A stretch of 64,000 nucleotides of DNA, from positions 62,001 through 126,000 of the forward strand of contig WNNJ02001757.1 in NCBI GenBank assembly GCA_012934845.2. Direction: 5' to 3'. Shown here one piece after another: positions 26,301 to 34,165 of this stretch (the stretch's first letter is position 1; every line of letters begins with the position of its first letter). A program made the position numbers and the translations under genes. The notes beneath the pieces are model-generated. The model was not told the origin of the DNA, searched no databases, and worked only from the letters and a program-made list of their open reading frames with translations. The stretch comes from Pomphorhynchus laevis. Lineage: Eukaryota; Acanthocephala; Palaeacanthocephala; Echinorhynchida; Pomphorhynchidae.

Positions 26301-27474
26301 GGTGAGCAAACACATCTTCCTCTGTTGCAAATTAAACCTTTATTTCTATCGCACTCTATTATTGAGCTGCACGGCAATAAAATCCCACCTTCGCCCGCTA
26401 AATAAAATCTCAAGATTAAAATACATCAGTTTTTTAATTCCTTTTGATTTTATCAATCTGATTTTTAAATTCGATAACAGATTTTTGAAAAGCAACTTCA
26501 ATAATCACACCACATTAAGCTTTACAAGTAAATATATCAGGTGATATACTATCGTAATTCTCGCGTTATAATGCATAGTGTACATAAAATATGAATAATG
26601 AGTTTATTATTTATTTTCCAATTAATAAAAAATATCTCTGACAAGTTTCAAACATATACAATCAAAATTCGAATCGGAGTGGACGAGAAACAAATGAATT
26701 TAAGCAACAATATAGTTGATTTTCACTGTATACGCAATATAGAGATGTACTAAAAATGTATGAATCTGGCAGTCTTCATTTCGCTACACACTAAACTATG
26801 ACTAAATATATTTTAAGTATTTCTCAAAACAATAAATACTTTTAATTTGGAAAGTCGATATTTTAATAAGCAAACAGAAACTTGTTCGCTATGGTTGATT
26901 GTAAAGTATTTGATTAATCTAAATATTTATTTATAAATTACTTCATACTAACTTTCAATTATTCTGCATTGATCCACTACCCACTGATGTCCAGCTACAC
27001 ATACGCACTTTTGTAGTACGCAGTATAATCCCAGCAATTTATTACACTCTCTACTGTTTGAGCACTTATCTAAAAAGATCCCATCTCCGGACTCACCTGT
27101 TTATAAATATTGAATAAAAACAACAATTCGACGAATAATGTTTACCAGTTAATCGACACGATCCTTTCTTCCAGATGAACCCACTTCTACATTTGCAGTT
27201 TCCTCCAACGCAAACTAAGTTACGACGACTGTCGCATTGTATATCTGATCTACAAGGAGTCAGCATACCACCGCCTTCATTTTCTACATAATTTTTATTA
27301 CTAAACTTTTTCAATTCTATGATATGTTACCTGGAAACACAATACATATTGATTGATGCCAAAACGCGTTGGGTGCGCATCTACAAATTCCGTGTATACA
27401 CTTTAGATTGCGTCTCCATTGGCAATCTGACGTCGAAATACATGGCTCTAGTAATCCTGACTCACTGGATTCAT
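2235..27474 (-). CDS. Giant multi-EB-module protein gene (25 exons seen, both ends missing)
   Basis: A spliced minus-strand gene built from Cys-rich EB-type modules of the form C-x5-C-(D/N)-x5-G-L-x-C-x5-C-x-C-x6-W-x5-C. It resembles the insect proteins annotated as prion-like-(Q/N-rich)-domain-bearing protein 25 (EB module family). Such proteins are normally secreted or membrane-anchored on the outside; their partners are unknown to me. Twenty single-module exons, one 7.6-kb exon with about 52 modules, and four further small exons can be joined in frame. Every small-exon junction is phase 1, except the giant-exon 3' junction, which is phase 2 and matched by a phase-2 acceptor. Introns are often only 45-60 nt. 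No signal-peptide exon is visible to the right of 27474 and no stop to the left of 2235. It could be two adjacent genes, since transcription across the long introns is inferred. Confidence 0.65.
3511..3745. repeat. 88-bp tandem repeat, about 2.6 copies
   Basis: The landmark CTCGACCTTTGTCTAAATT recurs at 3515, 3603 and 3691. The first two units are nearly identical over ATTTAAATTCACATGTCATA and the following bases. The repeat lies inside the intron between EB exons 24 and 25. The rest of this intron (2376-3510 and 3746-4476) shows only AT-rich sequence. Confidence 0.9.
4477..4647 (-). CDS. EB exon 24
   Basis: 171 nt, phase 1-1, acceptor TTAG, donor GTAAAG. It encodes ACVADDCCDKHSGLICVKGK followed by CVC, with the spacing of an EB module and a doubled Cys (DCCD) at the second cysteine. 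It has F in place of the usual W before the last Cys, and a longer polar N-terminal linker than its neighbours. Confidence 0.85.
4821..5820. repeat. 176-bp tandem repeat, six copies
   Basis: Units start with TTTATAAATTAATTAAATAA (last copy TTTATCAATT) at 4821, 4997, 5173, 5349, 5525 and 5701. They are near-identical, differing by a few bases such as TTGGTT or TTTGTT and GAATAATATTG or AAATAACATTA, so the expansion is young. The last unit is truncated. The array sits in an intron of the EB gene and has no coding content. Confidence 0.95.
6485..6637 (-). CDS. EB exon 23
   Basis: 153 nt, phase 1-1, from acceptor TGTAG to donor GTAAGT. The module reads PCGFYKWCDPKKHLKCKNGR then CTC. It lacks the usual W before the last Cys (YFRLNSMC) and ends with the acidic linker KQEDDID. 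Only 45 nt of intron separate it from exon 22. Confidence 0.88.
6683..6804 (-). CDS. EB exon 22, phase 2 at its 5' end
   Basis: Acceptor GGCAG (or the alternative CAGTAG three bases on), donor GTAAGT. It encodes RCNSELAVDCDKTKNLIC and then KCxC-like NNICQCKRNF. It is asymmetric: phase 2 at the start, phase 1 at the end. It therefore fits only behind an exon ending in phase 2, which is what the donor of the 7.6-kb exon at 10208 provides. The joined frame supplies the module started by the last Cys-rich segment of the giant exon. Confidence 0.75.
7073..7290 (-). repeat. DR1 dispersed repeat, copy a (inverted)
   Basis: Read on the minus strand it contains TGTATCAGAATAAGAATTAG, then a core with TATCAGGTTTTGGTCCCTAT and TCCTCGATCC, and ends at TATCTTATTCTAACGTG. 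Related copies lie near 21850, 23015, 41413, 52860 and 62985. The ends are weak inverted repeats (GTATCAGAATAAG and CTTATTCTAATAC), suggesting a non-autonomous DNA element, but the class is not certain. Confidence 0.7.
9004..9062 (+). CDS. Possible isolated exon, plus strand
   Basis: A good acceptor (ATATTTTTGCAG) and a consensus donor (GTAAGTT) bracket 59 nt that are open in only one frame, CIIREYDIINASSGRTSIC, from phase 2 to phase 1. It lies antisense inside an EB-gene intron. I recognise no family, and it may be a chance pair of splice sites. Confidence 0.25.
10208..17843 (-). CDS. Giant exon with ~52 tandem EB modules (EB exon 21)
   Basis: A continuous open frame of about 2,545 codons between acceptor GTATTTAG and donor GTAGCT. 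It begins in phase 1 like the neighbouring exons and ends in phase 2. I count 52 complete EB modules plus a partial one (CHTDADYSSKRICKSGIC) completed by the next exon. A typical module is PCIYQDHCNITLGLQC then CTC, with W about seven residues later and a closing Cys. Modules 13-14 are expanded and module 48 is shortened. Two W-less modules carry aromatic substitutes. Modules are diverged from each other, so the expansion is old, yet the frame is intact over 7.6 kb, which implies selection. There is no signal peptide in the exon and the first in-frame ATG is not needed. The surrounding exons carry one module each, so this stretch either lost its introns or was inserted as a cDNA. Confidence 0.93.
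17844..19417. other. Intron, AT-rich
   Basis: Between EB exons 20 and 21. It contains two short direct repeats of CAAGATTTAATGCAGGAT (near 18357 and 18527) and a very AT-rich block at 18780-19110. No coding signal was seen on either strand. Confidence 0.55.
19418..19555 (-). CDS. EB exon 20
   Basis: 138 nt, phase 1-1, acceptor TTTGATAG, donor GTACAT. It encodes PCSKLRLCISAYGLVCKRLK then CVC, and W in FDWGDNIC. A second AG six bases on (ATGCAG) would break the frame, so the first was chosen. Confidence 0.82.
20340..20625. repeat. GCTCATATTGG minisatellite
   Basis: About eight or nine imperfect tandem copies of a ~33-37 bp unit built on GCTGCTCATATTGGGGCATA, within the intron between EB exons 19 and 20. 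It is G-rich on the plus strand compared with everything around it. Confidence 0.9.
20879..21016 (-). CDS. EB exon 19
   Basis: 138 nt, phase 1-1, acceptor TAATTAG, donor GTAAAAT. The module is PCYDVTSCNTKLGLLCLNGK then CRC, with YIWTGYRC closing it. Confidence 0.9.
21068..21199 (-). CDS. EB exon 18
   Basis: 132 nt, phase 1-1, acceptor GTTTTAG, donor GTAAGAT. It encodes PCETSAQCSVVCGLRCKNNF then CQC, with one extra Cys (VVC) between the second and third canonical cysteines. Confidence 0.9.
21256..21390 (-). CDS. EB exon 17
   Basis: 135 nt, phase 1-1. The acceptor TTTTTAG is good. The donor GTGTGT is weak and lies in a short CA run. It encodes GCLLNAHCNTSRGLICKDGR then CMC, and IWKSKKC. Confidence 0.82.
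21850..21960 (+). repeat. DR1 dispersed repeat, copy b (5' part only)
   Basis: Starts in TTTTTATGAATTGATTAATA, continues through GATGTATCAGAATAAGGATT, and ends soon after AAGTTTTGGCCCCTAGTC. The 3' half seen in other copies is missing. Confidence 0.65.
22546..22580. repeat. 16-bp perfect inverted repeat (hairpin)
   Basis: CTTTTGCGATCGATTG, a 3-nt loop ATG, then CAATCGATCGCAAAAG. A further copy of ATCGATCGCAAAAGTTAAT lies about 40 bp downstream at the start of the 196-bp duplication. Confidence 0.9.
22631..23022. repeat. 196-bp direct duplication
   Basis: AGTTAATTAATATGAATTTA begins at 22631 and again at 22827. The two 196-bp copies are almost identical, including the long AT-rich tail, so this is a recent tandem duplication. 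The second copy runs straight into DR1 copy c. Confidence 0.92.
23015..23225 (+). repeat. DR1 dispersed repeat, copy c (best plus-strand copy)
   Basis: Contains TTTATCATAATAAGGATTAG, the core GTCCTCTATTCCTCGACTCA, CATGTAATGGCGTATTTCCA, and ends at GTATCTTATTCTAATACA. It is a useful reference for the family boundaries. Confidence 0.7.
23420..23548 (-). CDS. EB exon 16
   Basis: 129 nt, phase 1-1, acceptor TATTTTAG, donor GTATGT. It encodes ACRRLQDCNIQIGLVCRDFK then CQC and TVWNSRKC. Confidence 0.92.
23602..23739 (-). CDS. EB exon 15
   Basis: 138 nt, phase 1-1, acceptor CATTTTTAG, donor GTTAAT. It encodes PCSAAFHCDVKYGLVCVDNV then CVC and LWLNGSC. By position it corresponds to the third class of the six-exon cassette. 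Confidence 0.88.
23787..23891 (-). CDS. EB exon 14, shortened, first Cys absent
   Basis: With acceptor GATTTGTAG and donor GTATAT it is 105 nt, phase 1-1, and encodes RHSDCNNSFGLRCLYNKCSC and WIDGRC. Its first canonical Cys is missing. The acceptor that aligns with the sibling exons (TTTTTTAG at 23921-23928) would put a stop in frame, so either the splice site moved inward or this exon is decaying. Confidence 0.6.
23942..24156. repeat. 215-bp segment identical to 27307-27521
   Basis: All 215 bases, covering EB exon 13 and its flanking intron ends, recur unchanged 3,365 bp to the right (27307-27521, EB exon 1). The equivalent exon midway between them (exon 7) is clearly diverged. Confidence 0.97.
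23966..24109 (-). CDS. EB exon 13 (cassette class A)
   Basis: 144 nt, phase 1-1, acceptor GTTTATAG, donor GTAACAT. It encodes PCISTSDCQWRRNLKCIHGI then CRC and FWHQSIC. Identical in sequence to exon 1. Confidence 0.95.
24199..24342 (-). CDS. EB exon 12 (cassette class F)
   Basis: 144 nt, phase 1-1, acceptor TGTTCTAG, donor GTACAT. It encodes KCQNDSQCNRSLGLVCRQCR then CIC and MIWNSFRC, with one additional Cys (RQCR). Sister of exon 6. Confidence 0.93.
24396..24524 (-). CDS. EB exon 11 (cassette class E)
   Basis: 129 nt, phase 1-1, acceptor TTATAACAG, donor GTATAT. It encodes QCKRHSDCNMMIGLICVRSR then CVC and KWNGKRC. Sister of exon 5, which shares CNMMIGLICV. Confidence 0.94.
24579..24713 (-). 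CDS. EB exon 10 (cassette class D)
   Basis: 135 nt, phase 1-1, acceptor TGATTTAG, donor GTAAAT. It encodes PCISHKQCDRNKGLICNKGK then CTC and FWDHDRC. It is preceded by a 547-nt intron, as its sister exon 4 is preceded by a 555-nt intron. Confidence 0.94.
25261..25404 (-). CDS. EB exon 9 (cassette class C)
   Basis: 144 nt, phase 1-1, acceptor TATTTTAG, donor GTACGT. It encodes RCTHHYNCNRMLGLVCINGK then CMC and QWQYGRC. The linker before it (ESGDGI) is shared with exon 3. Confidence 0.94.
25468..25605 (-). CDS. EB exon 8 (cassette class B)
   Basis: 138 nt, phase 1-1, acceptor TTTTAAG, donor GTATGT. It encodes PCQSNSQCDATRYLICENGK then CKC and FIWNQGKC. The linker EGGGLLT matches exon 2 (EGGGMLT). 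Confidence 0.94.
25656..25799 (-). CDS. EB exon 7 (cassette class A)
   Basis: 144 nt, phase 1-1, acceptor TTGTAAAG, donor GTATTA. It encodes PCISTQDCEWRRNLKCIHGV then CKC and VWLSNTC. A diverged sister of exons 1 and 13. Confidence 0.94.
25891..26034 (-). CDS. EB exon 6 (cassette class F)
   Basis: 144 nt, phase 1-1, acceptor ATATCCAG, donor GTAGGT. It encodes ACQTNRECNNALGLVCLRGR then CIC and VWIKDIC. Confidence 0.94.
26087..26215 (-). CDS. EB exon 5 (cassette class E)
   Basis: 129 nt, phase 1-1, acceptor CTATAAG, donor GTACGA. It encodes YCRRNSDCNMMIGLICVKSK then CVC and KWNGRRC. Confidence 0.94.
26263..26397 (-). CDS. EB exon 4 (cassette class D)
   Basis: 135 nt, phase 1-1, acceptor TTATTTAG, donor GTAAGT. 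It encodes PCSSIIECDRNKGLICNRGR then CVC and VWEDGAC. Confidence 0.94.
26398..26952. other. 555-nt intron, no feature seen
   Basis: AT-rich intron between EB exons 3 and 4. It matches in position and length the 547-nt intron between exons 9 and 10, so it belongs to the duplicated cassette. Confidence 0.6.
26953..27096 (-). CDS. EB exon 3 (cassette class C)
   Basis: 144 nt, phase 1-1, acceptor TATAAACAG, donor GTTAGT. It encodes KCSNSRECNKLLGLYCVLQK then CVC and QWVVDQC. Confidence 0.92.
27146..27283 (-). CDS. EB exon 2 (cassette class B)
   Basis: 138 nt, phase 1-1, acceptor TTATGTAG, donor GTAAAC. It encodes PCRSDIQCDSRRNLVCVGGN then CKC and FIWKKGSC. Confidence 0.94.
27331..27474 (-). CDS. 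EB exon 1 (first one seen; cassette class A)
   Basis: 144 nt, phase 1-1, acceptor GTTTATAG. Same sequence as exon 13. Its phase-1 acceptor shows that at least one more coding exon, presumably with the signal peptide, lies upstream. The duplicated segment ends at 27521, and beyond it I find no exon on the minus strand. Confidence 0.92.
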
Positions 27475-27521
27475 CTATAAACAAACAGTATTAAATGTAA
27501 TGAATATAAAATATTGCATTT

Positions 27522-28850
27522 TTATATTGGATTTAGAATAATCAATTATAATTATAATATAATAATTATATATAATAATATACAATATATAATTATATTC
27601 AATATAATATAATTATAATATTTTAACTGTTTATAAATGACTTCAATTATACATCAAATTATATATAAACTATACTTTCTTTAATAATCAATGATAATTA
27701 AATTGTAACTAATGAACGTCAATCCTTAAATTATGAAAGCTTAATTATCTAAACGAAAATTATTGTTCGCCTATTTTTTCGTTTTGCTACATATTGAATT
27801 GTCTTTAGTTTTGTGTTCATAGAAATCTCTAAAGTTATATTAAAAATTGTTTTATTTAATTAACAACTTGTGTTGTTAATCTAGCAGTAGTTTATTAATA
27901 GAACGATATCTAATAGTCATAGTATTCGAATGAGTAATCAAGAAGAACTACTGTGTTAGCATGTTTCTGCTATTGTTCCTCGATGATAAACAAAAGATGG
28001 ACTTCATTATTGAGCAACATATTTTACATAAAAACCTATTATTTACTGTTAATACAAAAACGTTCAGATCAGTAGTTTAAACTTGCTTTAAATAGTCAAC
28101 TTGCAAATTGAATGTTTTTGATAAAATTTCATTTTATATTTCAATTGGAAATTTCTAAATATCCCATCAAAACTTAAAACAACGCATCACATAAATTGTT
28201 AAAATTCTGTATATTCCAATAATTAAAATAATTTTTGATTATTCAGCTTTTATGTGTACATTAATACTAATCCCTTTGTGTTCGAATGAAGATTATTGAT
28301 CTTCTCCGGAAACTGTTATCTTAACTTGTTTCGATCTATTTTCTCGATAGAATATTCCAACTGATCCAAATACTAAAGAAGCAATAAAAAATGTTGATTT
28401 TGCTTTTTTATCTAATAATATTATTAAGTATAGACATTAGTGACCTACAAATGCTTGAATAAATTTTTCAATTTTGATAGGAATAGTTTACTGTTACGTT
28501 TTTATTATGATTTTGCAAAATACTTGTTCACTGTAAGATTATGATGTCACTAATTTTGCCTCCAGTCGACTACATTAATAAACTGAACATCTACTAAACA
28601 ATTCAAACAGTTTACAATTATTAATTTGTAATTTATAGTAAGATTTGTGCATTAATGGATAGTAATATTATTCAAAAAGTATTTAAAATTGCACAAAAAT
28701 TGCGTTTAGTATAATGAATTGTAGACTTATACAAACAATAATCGGGGTTGTATCTACGTTCTTGAGCTAAACGCTCTTTAAAACTTGGCTGATTTAAGCG
28801 GTTTATGATTAGTAACAAATCAATTTATAAATTAATTTTAAAAATTAAAA
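27522..28850. other. AT-rich stretch, no gene seen
   Basis: Starts with a TA-rich block (27540-27660). A 23-codon hydrophobic frame at 28391-28462 (plus) starts MLILLFYLIILLS, but nothing supports it as a gene. The missing 5' end of the EB gene would be expected here if it is in this direction and intact. Confidence 0.5.
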
Positions 28851-29085
28851 TAACAATTAGATACAAAAAGAGCGGATTAGCGATAATTAGTCAATAATCC
28901 GGATATATAAATAAAGGCAGTAGGTAAGAAATAAACAATAGATAAGAATGATGAATATATAAATAATAGATTAGAAATAATAATTAGAAGTAAAAAGAGC
29001 AGATTAGCGATAATTAGTCAATAATCGGGATATATAAATAAAGGCAGTAGGTAAGAAATAAACAATAGATAAAAAAGGATATATT
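28850..29085. repeat. 127-bp direct repeat, two copies
   Basis: CGATAATTAGTCAATAATC with the following GATATATAAATAAAGGCAGT and AGGTAAGAAATAAACAATAG occurs at 28881 and 29008 with few differences. It directly precedes a LINE remnant. Confidence 0.9.
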
Positions 29086-29225
29086 ATAATTATTAGATGC
29101 AAAATAAATAGCAGATCAATGATTATTAGTCAATAGTAGTAAATAAATTTTTCGTGATTATAAAAATTAAAGGTTATATCATTATTCTTTATTGACAACA
29201 CACATATTTATTAACCTTTAATGCA

Positions 29226-30165
29226 TCACGAATGTCTCTGTTTAACCAAAGAGACCGCGTTTAAATGCATGGAACATGCATGTATTATCTGGACAACTCT
29301 CAACAACCGTTGATATACAGAGATATGATTCACGAGTATCTGAGAACATTTTGTTTTGCCACTTATAACAACATCAGATTGTTTGAACGAATCAACACAG
29401 TGAATCACATGGTTGGATGTATGATCAATATTTATAACTTCATGTATGCGTTGAGCGCTCAAATTGCTTGATGAATTAGTTTGAACTTTACTGATATTGA
29501 TTTGCTCGTTAAATGTAGCCGATTAATGTCGCAAGTATCTGCGACAAATATATTTCATATTTTGATTTATCTAAGGCCTTCGACATGGTTAATCATAACT
29601 GTTTTTATCAGTAAATTATTTGATGTAAAGGTTAGAGATAATATTCTTTAATGGCTAAACTGTTTCCTCCAATATAGGTATTTTGCTGTGATGGTAAAAA
29701 ATACATTTTTACGATGGTGAACAATGTCAAGTGGGGATCCTCAAGGATCAGTCTTAAGTCCTACAATGTTCAATATATGTCAATGACATCTGCATTGTCA
29801 CTTGCTCAATTGCGATGTATGCCGATGATATAAAAATTTGCAATTGTATTCGGGACCTTTCAGGCTATAACCTGCTTCATAAGGACATAGATTTCATATA
29901 TTCGTTGTGTAACCCACGTGATCTTACTATCAACATAAAAAGACCTATAACATTCATTTAGGTCAGTTGATGTATTCAGGTCCGTACACATTAGGTGATG
30001 CTACCATTAAGAATGTCGATCAGGTCAAGGATCTCGTTATCGTATTCTCTAAAAGCTTGTCATTGGGTCCTCATGTGAGATATATTGTAAGTAAATGTCA
30101 ACTGATCCAAAGACTATTTACTAATAACGCTTGGTTAAATAGATGCCGGATCATTTAGGCTGATG
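29226..30165 (+). mobile_element. LINE remnant, CR1/Jockey-type reverse transcriptase
   Basis: Translated pieces show RT motif A (YFDLSKAFDMVNHN, near 29550), the motif B region (SGDPQGSVLSPTMFNIC, near 29730), the catalytic box YADDIKIC (near 29820) and a following LGV-type segment (near 30010-30150). The parts come in the right order with several frame changes between them. There is no endonuclease part and no clear 3' end, so this is an old, internally decayed fragment on the plus strand. Confidence 0.8.
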
Positions 30166-30169
30166 TTTT

Positions 30170-30600
30170 CCTAGATGATCCTTGATGGCATTCTCCGTAG
30201 AGCCAGTCTTGACTTTTGACCTTTTAGTGGTTAATTAGCACATTTTTTAATATGGAATTTTAGAGTGGAATCAATAAAAAATTTAATTGTTTAATTATCT
30301 AAACATAATATAATTTTACATTTTTAAGCAGGATCAATGTTCCAATATTGGCTTTTGCCGATGGTGGCATTTTTGCTTGTAACGTTTTGTTTCTGTTTCT
30401 GATTATAATAGCAGCAGCTAGCGAAATCAAAAATTAAAAGTGTTTTATTGATTCTGCTCTAACATTCCGGATATTTAATATTTTGATAAATTAGCCAAAT
30501 GAACACAAATAGTTGTCACAACGTCACAACCATCAATGTTGAAAGCTACTTGTTGCGTGATAAAATTTAAAACTCATTGATTTAATGAATATGAACGTAA
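30170..30600. other. Spacer between two LINE remnants
   Basis: AT-rich; nothing recognised. Confidence 0.4.
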
Positions 30601-30839
30601 AACTAACAAGCTGTAACATGGATTTTTCTGCAAATTCCAGTCCAAATTCCTAGGTAAGTGGAGTTTTTTTTGTATAATTTAACCTTATACAAGGAAATGG
30701 AGCTTCCAAATGTGCCTAAATTGGTTAATCTTATCATCATAAAGTTTTCATAACCTCATGAGAAGAAAAATATATTCAATGTACTGATAAGGGGTTTTAC
30801 TAATCAAATTAAAAGCAGGATAATTTTTAACTCAATTAA

Positions 30840-31540
30840 ATACTATGCGACGGAAGTACGCATTTTATTTGTACCTCCGACATCGCGATGTCCTACAGAG
30901 ACTACTTCGAAAAAATTGATTGGATATGGAATAATTATTTACAAGCCTATTCAGGCCTCAATAAAAATAAATAACTTACCACCTTTCATATCGGACAAAG
31001 ACAAAAATGAGCTTGAAAAGGATTTTGAAATCTCAGATGTCCGCTTGATCAAAGGGAAAAATAGCCAACCCATTCCGGTGGCCTTTGGCTCAACTTCAAT
31101 TGGCAAAGCCCACTTAATTCACAATAATTCTTGTAACTCCATTTTAGGGCATAATTTGGTATTCACAGTCCTAAACACCGACGACATTACTTACCCGCAC
31201 TGTAATTTATGCCACAAATGGGGGCACTGAGCCTCGATGTGTTTCCAACTAAGAAAGTGCGGCGGATGTGGTTTCTCTGATGACCACACTGGTAAAAAAT
31301 GTGAAAAAAGACGCCACATTGTCTGAACTGAGGCCAAAACCACCCGATGTGGTCAAGGAAATGCAGTTCTTTTAAGGACTATAGAAATAGAACAAAAAAC
31401 TAGTCCTTCTGCATATACGGCAAACTTTGCCAAAGCGGCTAAGCCCAGACTCAATGATCGCATACTAACACATTCAGACATATGCAAAATCATAAACGAG
31501 ATACAGCAAGCAAATATGCGGGAAATACAGAACCTCATTT
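30840..31540 (+). pseudogene. LINE copy A ORF1 (gag-like, CCHC knuckles)
   Basis: An open piece at 30916-31230 ends in CNLCHKWGH. After one stop the frame continues with further knuckles (KCGGCGFSDDHTGKKC) and an Ala/Lys-rich tail up to about 31540. C-x2-C-x4-H followed by a second and third Cys cluster is the gag pattern of Jockey-type LINEs, which bind their own RNA. The first part aligns with copy C around IQASIKINNLPP. Confidence 0.8.
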
Positions 31541-31829
31541 AACATTTAGCCATAAAGCTATATTAAGTTAGGTGTATTCCTTGTACTGCTATTTAGACTA
31601 GAAAGGCGACCTGCTCCAATAAAAGGAATAGTTTATTACAGAGCCTCGCGTCGATTAAACTGACGAAGAAGGACAAGCATTGGGAATTTGCGGCGGCAGC
31701 CAAGGGAGATGATGATATTGCCCGTGGGCAAGTGCCTCATCCTAGTACAGCTGGACGTGAGAAGAGCAACCTTATCACCTCCTATTCCGAAAATGAGGAG
31801 GCATCCCACTTCAGTTAATCAATACAATG

Positions 31830-32450
31830 GGAAGTAAGAGCGAGGGCTTTTTCACTGAATATCCTTCAGTTGAATTCGGAAGGAGCTTCCGCCCTTAGCC
31901 TTCTATCTGGTAGAGATGCAGGTGTTATAGTCTTTCAGGAGACGCGGTATATCAGTCTCCCCCAGGATATTACTCTATTTATCCCTAAGCACATCTACAC
32001 CCACTATACTCCGTACATCACCACCCTCACTCATTTTCATCTCAAGGTCTTTAAACACTAGTTAAGAGCTCCTTGAGATCTTCCCTCCTACTAAACTATT
32101 CTTGTCCAGCTATGTCCTGTACAGCTATAGCACTCTGTGAAAAACGGTTAACGCATCAGTATAGCCAATATCTATATCCAGCCGGGAGAAATTTACAAGA
32201 ATTTCTCCCGGCCGGTAGCGGTTATGACATGTTACTTAGTGACTCCAACGACAGAACTGGTCGTTGGATTAATGCAGAATTCGGCAGAGCCAGAACGACG
32301 ATCTTATTCACAAACCACACCCCTCACCTTTCATTGCTCAAAAACTTATTCTCTCCTCGACATATTACTGCTTCATAAGACGTGGTTGTTGAAACTCATA
32401 TGTATTGAGCCGTTACGACAACAACAGACCACCTCTCATGACCTAATTCG
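31830..32450 (+). pseudogene. LINE copy A endonuclease
   Basis: Starts with the LNSEGASALSLLSGRDAGVI segment and VFQETR, whose QET is the conserved endonuclease start. It continues through the LLLNYSCPAMSC piece and the DSNDRTGRW region that replaces the usual DFNA box. At least two frame changes separate the pieces. Copy C (40930-41420) has the same segment. Confidence 0.75.
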
Positions 32451-33099
32451 CTAGCGCATGGAGGAAGATACGTTACTTATAAGGAGGTTTCACTTTGAAT
32501 CCTATTAGAGTGGTCTTATTTCATGCAGCTATCGAACTCTTCCCCATAATTAATAATGAGAATTTGACCGAATTTAATTCCTACATCTATTCGCAAGCTA
32601 CCGCGTTCCTCTCGACTACTAATAAAGGTCTAATATACAAGCTCACTTCAACAAAACTCAAGGTCCTAGCCTACACCTTCGAAATCTCTCTGTTTCCACC
32701 AGACAGGTCCTCTCGAATGAATACTGGATCACTAGATATAGGTTTCAGCATAGTATGGATAGGGCGAGTATTGCTCGCCTTAACCCTTTTCAGCCTTCCT
32801 TTTGTAAGATATTCAAGAAGTTTGTCGGCTTGAAGGATAGAGCATTGTGTTGAATCAGTAGCATAGGTCTTAACAAAGTTGTGGAGTAGTAATTATACTT
32901 ACATAATTATGGAGTTACTCAATCTCCCAACCCAATCCCATCTTAGTGTGACTTCAGGAGCAGGGACTTATCGGTCACAGATTTCCAAAACTCATGGGGG
33001 CTACTTCCGGTAACCTCCAAATTCCACGCGCCACTCTCCATTTGGGTCTGTCAGCTTTTGACAGACAGTCAGAGAAAGGGGTCGCCATCACAATGCTAC

Positions 33100-33950
33100 T
33101 AGCCTCCCGTCCGATGTTGCTGGCATTAATATCAGCCGTCGTGTTTTTATACCAAAAAATAAATTGATTTTATGTCCTAAAGATCTGAAACCTATCTTGA
33201 TTCAAAACTCCTTCATCTCAATTTACAAAAAAAGCGCTTGCGCGTAAAATCCGCCATTATCTAAGTAGGCGAAATTTAATCACACCAGGTTTTCATGGGT
33301 ACGTAAGATATCGCTTAGTCCATACTGCAATAGGTGAAGTGCATCAGTTTTGTCAAGATAATTGTCATCAGCTTGCTGTGGCTGTTTTTCTTGACTTTTC
33401 TACTGCATTTGAACTCATTTCCATTCTTTTTGTTATCTCTTCTCTCAGGTGCCTTGGGTTTCTATGGAGAACAGTTAAAGCGTGGAAATATTGCTGTACA
33501 CCAAGCGATTCTTATATGAAGATAACCATGATGCACGTCAGTTCTACCCTATTACAGATGTGCCTAAAGGTTCCCCAATTTTTCCAATCTTATATATTTC
33601 GGCCTCCATTGAACTTTACAAAAAATTCAAACGCGATCAACATCTAGTGGTATATGCTGATAATACCACATCCCTGTTTTCTAAACGCAGGTACAAAGAT
33701 GTAGTCTTGGACATCAGCCGTTTCTTTTAAGATTAAAAGACCAGCTTCCCCAATCCAATCTTATTTTAAACTCCAACAAATTGCAGGTGGTCGTCTTTAA
33801 TGGCGTCTTGAAACAAAGAAACAGCTCAAGAGACTAGCAATACCATCTTTCTTCAATTCTCAATAATCAACCACTCCCAGTCTTCTTGAATCAAGTAAGA
33901 TATCTCGGGTTTATCATTACGGTTAAATAGACGGCCGGATCAGACTTTGA
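33100..33950 (+). pseudogene. LINE copy A reverse transcriptase
   Basis: Pieces include VFLDFSTAFELIS (motif A), VPKGSPIFPILY (motif B) and VVYADNTTSLFSKRR (motif C; the catalytic YADD reads YADN here, so it is dead). A downstream VRYLGFIITV segment follows. The same order with YADD intact appears in copy B on the opposite strand. Confidence 0.82.
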
Positions 33951-34165
33951 TATGCTCAAAAGTGACCTAAAGAGAGCTAGATGGACCCTGAAACGGGATC
34001 AGCGTGTGTCGTTTAGCGTGAGTGCTGAGGTACGCCTTTGGTGTACCTTAGCAATCTCAGGATTAGTCTTCTTTTCTAGAGGACGTTCCCCGGAGCAATG
34101 ACTAAGATCTCTGCAGCTCCTCACATAACAACTACCAACTATCGTCCACCTCGACTGAATCCCCA

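Noticed and set aside
28391-28462. 23-codon signal-peptide-like frame (plus)
   Set aside because: Short hydrophobic frames are common in AT-rich DNA, and there is no good donor in the right place and no following exon.
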